This document shows, in pieces, positions 58,847 through 64,000 of a DNA stretch of 64,000 nucleotides. Positions within the stretch are counted from its first letter, which is position 1. Each line of letters begins with the position of its first letter. The position numbers and the translations under genes were made by a program. Source of the DNA: Mangifera indica (Eukaryota; Streptophyta; Magnoliopsida; Sapindales; Anacardiaceae); contig NC_058146.1 of the NCBI RefSeq assembly GCF_011075055.1, positions 5,208,001 through 5,272,000 on the forward strand. Direction: 5' to 3'. The notes beneath the pieces are model-generated. The model was not told the origin of the DNA and did not search any database. It worked only from the letters and a program-made list of their open reading frames with translations.

Positions 58847-59371
58847 TTAAGCTCTGGTAGGGCAATTTGATGGACGGAAAGCCAAGGGGCCTGCAGCATA
58901 GATCACAGCCTCATAACTCTTTCCGAACAATCTCTTCCCTTCATATTGGAGTGGGGCGCCGTACATTCCATAGTTAACATTGGATAGGAGGCTGCAATTT
59001 TCAAGAGGAGATGACACAAGCTTAACAGTGCATGATTGAAGGGGATGCTCCACCAAATAGTTGTTCATCTTGAATCCTGCAAGTTGTGCGTAGAAGTAGC
59101 CATTGTCATTCGTTTGAAAAGCTTTGTAGTAGCTGACTTGATCCTTTTCGTTTTTGCAGACAACACTAACTTTTGCTGAAGCAATCGGCTCAGCCTCTGA
59201 CAAAGACCATGTTCCATAATGCTTACAGCTCTGGCAATACACCATGCCTTCAACAACTACATCAACTGTCTTCCCAACTGCTGGTGTATTTTCATTACCA
59301 GCCATGGAAGGAAAGACCAATGACAAGAGCAAGAGCGATGAGACAATGATTCTGAAATTGTTGCTTGCCAT
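58847..59371 (-). CDS. Secreted Ole e 1-like (pollen Ole e 1/extensin family) protein
   Basis: A 174-residue protein with a signal peptide (about residues 1-24, hydrophobic core IIVSSLLLLSLVF, then AG). The mature part has the six-cysteine Ole e 1 pattern, starting with VEGMVYCQSCKHYG, then VVCKN, QSCTVKL, ENCSLL and SNCPTRA. It also has the TNDNGYFYAQL segment that characterises the fold. NCS in ENCSLL is an N-glycosylation sequon. Members are cell-wall or apoplastic proteins, often in pollen or roots; the biochemical role is poorly defined. There is no proline-rich or histidine-rich arabinogalactan region before the domain. It is intronless here. Its stop lies 395 bp from that of BMF3, convergently, so the 3' regions may overlap. 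Confidence 0.92.
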   Translation of the reverse strand: MASNNFRIIVSSLLLLSLVFPSMAGNENTPAVGKTVDVVVEGMVYCQSCKHYGTWSLSEAEPIASAKVSVVCKNEKDQVSYYKAFQTNDNGYFYAQLAGFKMNNYLVEHPLQSCTVKLVSSPLENCSLLSNVNYGMYGAPLQYEGKRLFGKSYEAVIYAAGPLAFRPSNCPTRA

Positions 59372-59444
59372 TTTTCTCTGGGTTTGGAATTCAGGAGATG
59401 AAAGCTTTGTGAATTCTGGGATGAAGGTAGATTGGATTGAATGG

Positions 59445-59456
59445 TTTTTATATGGG
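59445..59456 (-). promoter_or_regulatory. Candidate TATA box of the Ole e 1-like gene
   Basis: On the minus strand CCCATATAAAAA lies 74-85 bp upstream of the start codon at 59371. Its spacing and sequence are good for a plant TATA box. Confidence 0.55.
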
Positions 59457-59767
59457 CTGTTTTTGTGTGCTAAAATTTTTTAAGTGTGGGTTTCGATGGA
59501 CGTGTAGGCTACTAAACTACATGTCAATGACTCGTAATCTCAAATTTGTGCTCCGGCGTGAAGGCCACTTTCTTTAAGGTATTGAATTATGCTTGCACCT
59601 AATCATTCTCTATTATTTTAATTTTTTTATATGATGGTTTTCAAAATTTGCATAAAATTGATTCGACAATAATATTGGTCTGTGCCACGAACGCAAACTA
59701 GAACAGGCATGAGGCAAGCTGTCTACAGTTTTAATAATTGATGGTCAATTTTTACGTATAGCAATAT

Positions 59768-59924
59768 TATCTGTATCTATTTTTTATATATAATTTATAT
59801 TCATAGATAATGTATTATCATATAATTTAATATTATTTTATTTAATTTAAAATTATTTAATCATATGATAATACATAATTTATATATATAAATTATGTAT
59901 CAAAATTAAATATACATAATTTTA
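59768..59924. mobile_element. MITE copy 6 (family of 1319-1499)
   Basis: Left end CAATATTATCTGTATCTATTT, right end AATATACATAATTTTATTG, central block TTTAATTTAAAATTATTTAATC, flanked inwardly by ATCATATAAT and ATCATATGATAATACATAA. The two halves are nearly complementary across the whole length. Confidence 0.6.
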
Positions 59925-60404
59925 TTGTTGGAGGAGGTGATACGGCCTTGTGGTACAAGTGATATTTGGATGCGACCGGAGGAGATTTATGTCAAAAATA
60001 TATATATATGTAGAAATGAAGGCCCTCCAAATGATGGAGAAAAGTTGGCGTAAAATAAATGTTTTCTACATGCAAAGCTTTAATTTCAATTATAAACTCG
60101 AGTTTTATCTACAGCCATGCATTCCAATTACATTATCTTCTATTACAATCTTCCCAAATTGTATTTGTTTATTAACAAAAGATTATTTATTAAAATTACT
60201 ATATTTTGAGAGGCTGTACAAAAATGACCAAACTGCTTAAGTATTAAATTTGGGTGGCCAACAGATTGTGAACTGACAAAAATACCTTCATATATAAATT
60301 CAGTTTTGGCACCAAAAAAAAAAAAAAATCTAGTCCATTTGATTTTCCCGACAACATAAAAAAATGAGTTTTGACAAAAAAATTGTCCAAATTTTTTTTC
60401 ACTA

Positions 60405-60690
60405 GAGTTTAATGTTTAAGTTTTAGTGTGAAGAGTTAGGTTTAACAATTAAATTTAGGATTTAGAATTTAATGTTAAGTTTAATTGTTTACGGTTAAGG
60501 TCTACGATTTAAGTTTTATGATTGAGTTTAAGGTTGATGCTTAACGTTTAACATTTAGGATTAACAATTAAGTTTAGAGTTTTGTTTTAAAGTTTAGTTT
60601 GATGTTAAGTTTTATAACGTACGATTAAGGGCTCTAGTTAAAGTAGATGATTAAGGTTTAAAGTTTAATATTAAGATTTAATATTAACGA
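60405..60690. repeat. Degenerate telomere-like minisatellite
   Basis: About 285 bp composed of loosely repeated words of 5-9 bases such as GTTTAATGTTTAA, GTTAGGTTTAAC, TTTAGGATTTAG, GTTTACGGTTAAGG and TTTAAGGTTGATG. The words resemble TTTAGGG but lack its third G almost everywhere. It could be a decayed interstitial telomeric tract or an unrelated minisatellite. Confidence 0.4.
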
Positions 60691-62275
60691 TATAAGGTTT
60701 ATAGACCAAGATCTATCATTCATTAATTGAGAGATATAATTAATACTGTAAATTTTGATAGATTTTATCATTGTAATAATGTTTTTTTCAAAAGAAATAA
60801 ATAAAATTTTAAAAAATTGTTAATTTATGTTAAAATATCATTGCACATCAAATTAAATATACCCCTAAACTTTCAAATTATACATTTTCACCCCTAAAAC
60901 TCTCATAAACTTTTCCTAGCTTTAACATCTTATAACTAGCCTTCTCTTGAATAGCCAAACTTAAATAAATTAGAGAGTTAATGCTAATAGCATTTTCAAA
61001 ATGCTAAACTTATTAAAATTTTATTTAACTTTCGAACTTTTAAATCTCATATTTGTCTCGTAACAACATACATAAATCCCCGTTAGTTTTAAATTCTTAT
61101 AAGTAACCCTCTGATTTGATGTTTAGTTTTAATTTTATGCAAACACACCCCTGACAATATTTGAGGACTTTTATATTATAAAATATTGTATTTATCTTCA
61201 AATCAAAGTTTAGTGTTTAGACACCTTAGCATTCCCCCTAAACTTTATTTCTCCTTTATCTTATAAATCTTGCCTCTACACCCTCAAAATTGATACTAAA
61301 AATTTTAAACCCCCCATAATTTTAAACCTTACATTTACCCCCCAAATCAAAACTTATCATTTCATTTTAGAAAGTTTAGCATTACTACTAAAGTTCTACA
61401 AGTTCATTCTCTTACCTATAACAACAATTTCTTACCTATATTTATAACAATGCAACAATCTATCCAATTAAAATGAAACAAACCAATAAATATTAATCAT
61501 CTTATCTAGATTTTACAATCTTTCTTGATTTTATCTGAATTTTATAATCTTTCTAGATTGAACTTGTGATTTTGGTGCAAAATTTTTAATATTGGAGTTG
61601 TTACATAAAATTATAGTTAGAGTTTAAATATTTTGAAGCTTTCAATGTTTTTGTTGTAAGGTTAAAGATTGAAAACAATATGGAATTTAATTAAGTGATT
61701 TGGTTAGAGAGCTTTGATTCTCAAAGAGTTGATCATTTAGGTACAACTCCTTCAAATTATAGTCATTTTAATAAAGAACCCTAAACAAAAGCTTCTGCCA
61801 CCAAATCAGTCTCAAAACTTATTTTTATATAGATTAATTGGCAATTACAGGAACCATCTACTTTTCAAACTTGGTTTTTTTATTCTACAACATTCAGTCC
61901 TGGTTGAAACCGTCAATAACATTAAGACAAACTCCTGAATAGGAAAGGAAGACAATGAGAGAAGAACCAACAAAAGAAAGACAATTGAAGATAGCCACGA
62001 AATTGGTTGATCATTTCAACATTTGAAAACATAAATTGAAAAATGTGCAATGTAATTTTCTTGTGCATTTTCACAGATAATTCTAAAAGAGAGAAGAGCC
62101 AAAACAAGGAAGATTTACCAGATTTCCCCCCGATTTTGGATATGTACAACTCGCATTATATTGGCCTACAATAGATACAAGCACTATCGACCCAAAGGCA
62201 AATACTTCTGAGCCTAAACAACAAAGAGGATGATAAAATTTGAAGCTGTAATACTTACAATCTAAATTTCATGTT

Positions 62276-63548
62276 CTAGACTGCATCTGCGGACAAAATC
62301 TCAAGCTCCGCCCACCAAAGAGGAGAAAGCTTGGGGATTGCTCCATCTTGTGTTATTCCAGTAATCTCTCTGAGTCTTGCAGTGACATCTCTCATTGATG
62401 GTCTCAGTTGTAGGTTGGGAAGGACACAAGCTTTTATCAAGTCACCGAATTTCTCCAGCTGCTCCACATCAAAAGTGCGTAGAGTTGGATCGACAAATCT
62501 TTTAAGGGGTTGATTCCCTCTCAAATAATCTGAAGCCCAGTCTTCAAGACAACCATCGTTCACCGTGTATGGCATTCTTCCTGTCATCATTTCAAATAAT
62601 AATACACCAAAGCTGTACACATTACTTTCTAGGCTTGCTGATGGTGTATCTGAAAGCTCTGTGCCGGCTGTTTTCATTTCAGAAGCAGATATCTCATTCC
62701 GGAAGCTTAAGTCTGACAATTTGGCTGCATAGTCCTCGGTGAGGTGGACAGCCGGAGAGTTCAAGTTGTTGTGAGCTATGGGCAGGTTCAGCTGGTGCAT
62801 ATACTCTAGGCAGTGAGCCATGCCCATTGCAATGCGCATACGCATTCCCCAGTTTAAGTGTTCTGACTCTCTAACTGCAGGACCCAAAAATATAAAACTC
62901 AAATCAGTTGTGAAATAAATGTATAGACTGAGAACAATAGATCTATTTATTTTTTATTTTCTCCACTATCTGTGTAGACTCCATCTTTGGCAACAAATAA
63001 TTTACCACCTTCTACAGAGCACTTAGTACTTCTATTGAAACAAAAACAGGCCTAAGAAATCAACTGCCTGAAAGAAATGAAACATAAATATGGTTTGCCC
63101 ATAATTGCCTAATATACAGTACAATTAGTCACTTACCATGTAAATGTTCAAAAAGAGTTCCGTTAGGAGCGTATTCAAACACCATCATTCTAGTGAAAGT
63201 CTCCTCTTCCTCGCAATACCCAATAAGGTTGACAAAATTCTTGTGGTTCACTTTTGATAAAGTGTCAATCTGCAAAACAAAACCATAAAAAAATATTTAG
63301 GACAATCAGATAGCATAAATACCACTTTGAGATCAATCGTTGTTCATAAAGTACTACCTTCTTCCTAAACTGCATTTCTAAATTCTTCGACCAATCCTTG
63401 GCTGATGCTACTTCAACAGAGGCAACAGATATTTCAACTCCACTGGACAATGTTCCTTTGTACACCATACCGATCGGTGAAGAACCAATTACATTACTGA
63501 AATCTTCACAAGCTGCTTCAAGCTCAGATCTCTTAAGCTTAGGAACAC
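62276..63548 (-). CDS. Receptor-like pseudokinase, 3' part (At3g56050/MRH1-like)
   Basis: Three exons are in the window: 63358-63548, 63137-63269 and 62276-62874; the 5' exons (leucine-rich repeats, membrane span) lie beyond the right edge. They join in frame into most of a kinase domain. The kinase is predicted inactive: the glycine loop reads GSSPIGMVYKG; the VAIK lysine position falls in EISVASVEV without a lysine; the HRDLKxxN loop reads IAHNNLNSPAV; and DFG reads LSDLS. Structural elements remain (NLIGYCEEE, VFEYAPNGTLFEHLH, SNVYSFGVLLFEMMTGR, LRPSMRDVTARL). This matches the plant LRR family annotated as probable inactive receptor kinases (Arabidopsis At3g56050, At2g40270; related to MRH1). 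Such proteins act in signalling as scaffolds or co-receptors. 63549-64000 is intron with no exon recognised. Confidence 0.9.
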
Positions 63549-64000
63549 CTGAAATGAATATTTAATTATGTAAGTATTCAGGCAAAACCAACAATATCGA
63601 CGTGATAAAAACTACTAAAACTAGAGATGGGGGTGAAATAGAAAGATGCAGTACTGCTGGCTCTCTGTGTATAATGTACATGCAAGCAGGCGAGCATGTA
63701 CTCTATATACTTCTCATTATTATGAGCTTCTAGACTTGATCTAAGTCAAGTGGATAATTCAGAATGCAAATCAGATTTTTGGAAGGAATTTAACCAAATC
63801 AGAGAGGAACAGAAAACTATTTTTTTGCTCCCAAATCCGAAATGAAATTAAGGCCACAACCATAATTTTTACTTCTGGCCCTAGAATATCTCCTTTGATT
63901 GATAACTTGAAATACAAGGGAGGCTACTGATCTATGGAGAGATATGCACGGCCATCTCTGGTCTAGGTAATATTGGTAGGTGCCAACCATTGAAATATAC

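Larger units (their letters stand above)
59457..62275. other. AT-rich spacer with a degenerate TTTAGG-like tract
   Basis: No supported gene. MITE copy 6 lies at 59768-59924 with a near-perfect inverted structure (AATATTATCTGTATCTATTT against AATTAAATATACATAATTTT). 60405-60690 is a degenerate minisatellite of GTTTA/GGTTTA-type units. 60840-61400 contains C-rich reverse versions of similar words (ACCCCTAAACTTT, CCCCTAAAACT). Confidence 0.5.

Noticed and set aside
1..64000. CRISPR arrays, bacterial operons, plasmid origins or phage modules
   Set aside because: None seen. The window is plant nuclear DNA with spliceosomal introns, so these feature types do not apply.

Overview
The window is nuclear DNA from a flowering plant, most likely a eudicot. 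The genes carry spliceosomal introns with GT..AG borders, belong to plant-only families (LBD, trihelix, GARP, BAHD, PPR, plant U-box/ARM ligases), and lie in AT-rich spacers full of MITE-like inverted repeats and microsatellites. I cannot name the species. Family assignments and Arabidopsis locus comparisons are from memory; no search was run.

Layout: 1-6.1 kb is spacer with a MITE and a decayed Ty1/copia fragment. 6.2-7.5 kb (-) is a BAHD acyltransferase. 11.6-14.7 kb (+) holds a mitochondrial-type PPR protein followed closely by a trihelix transcription factor. 16.0-16.5 kb (-) is an LBD21-like factor. 22.1-24.2 kb (+) is a U-box/ARM E3 ligase. 25.9-29.4 kb (-) is a broken copy of plastid UDP-glucose pyrophosphorylase 3 (UGP3). 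30-37.8 kb is repeats, including a palindromic Mutator-like element with a 9-bp target duplication. 37.8-39.1 kb (-) is a five-exon GARP repressor-type factor. 39.2-47.3 kb is repeat-rich spacer with a second palindromic element. 47.35-51.5 kb (-) is a complete four-exon SAM50 homologue of the mitochondrial outer membrane. 56.2-58.5 kb (+) is a five-exon MAD3/BUB1-domain protein (BMF3-like). 58.8-59.4 kb (-) is a secreted Ole e 1-like protein. 62.3 kb to the right edge (-) is the 3' part of a receptor-like pseudokinase gene.

The genes are unrelated housekeeping and regulatory genes, each with its own promoter; there is no operon or cluster logic and I see no new multi-gene system. The most notable points are: the UGP3 pseudogene, whose seven 3' exons remain open and correctly spliced while the 5' exons, the middle exons and two reading-frame positions are lost; a MAD3/BUB1 protein that alternates ABBA-like Cdc20-binding motifs with a repeated DPTIN-KEAM-MF-PLDF motif; a family of long palindromic Mutator-like elements; and a gene order that appears to combine neighbours split across four Arabidopsis segments.
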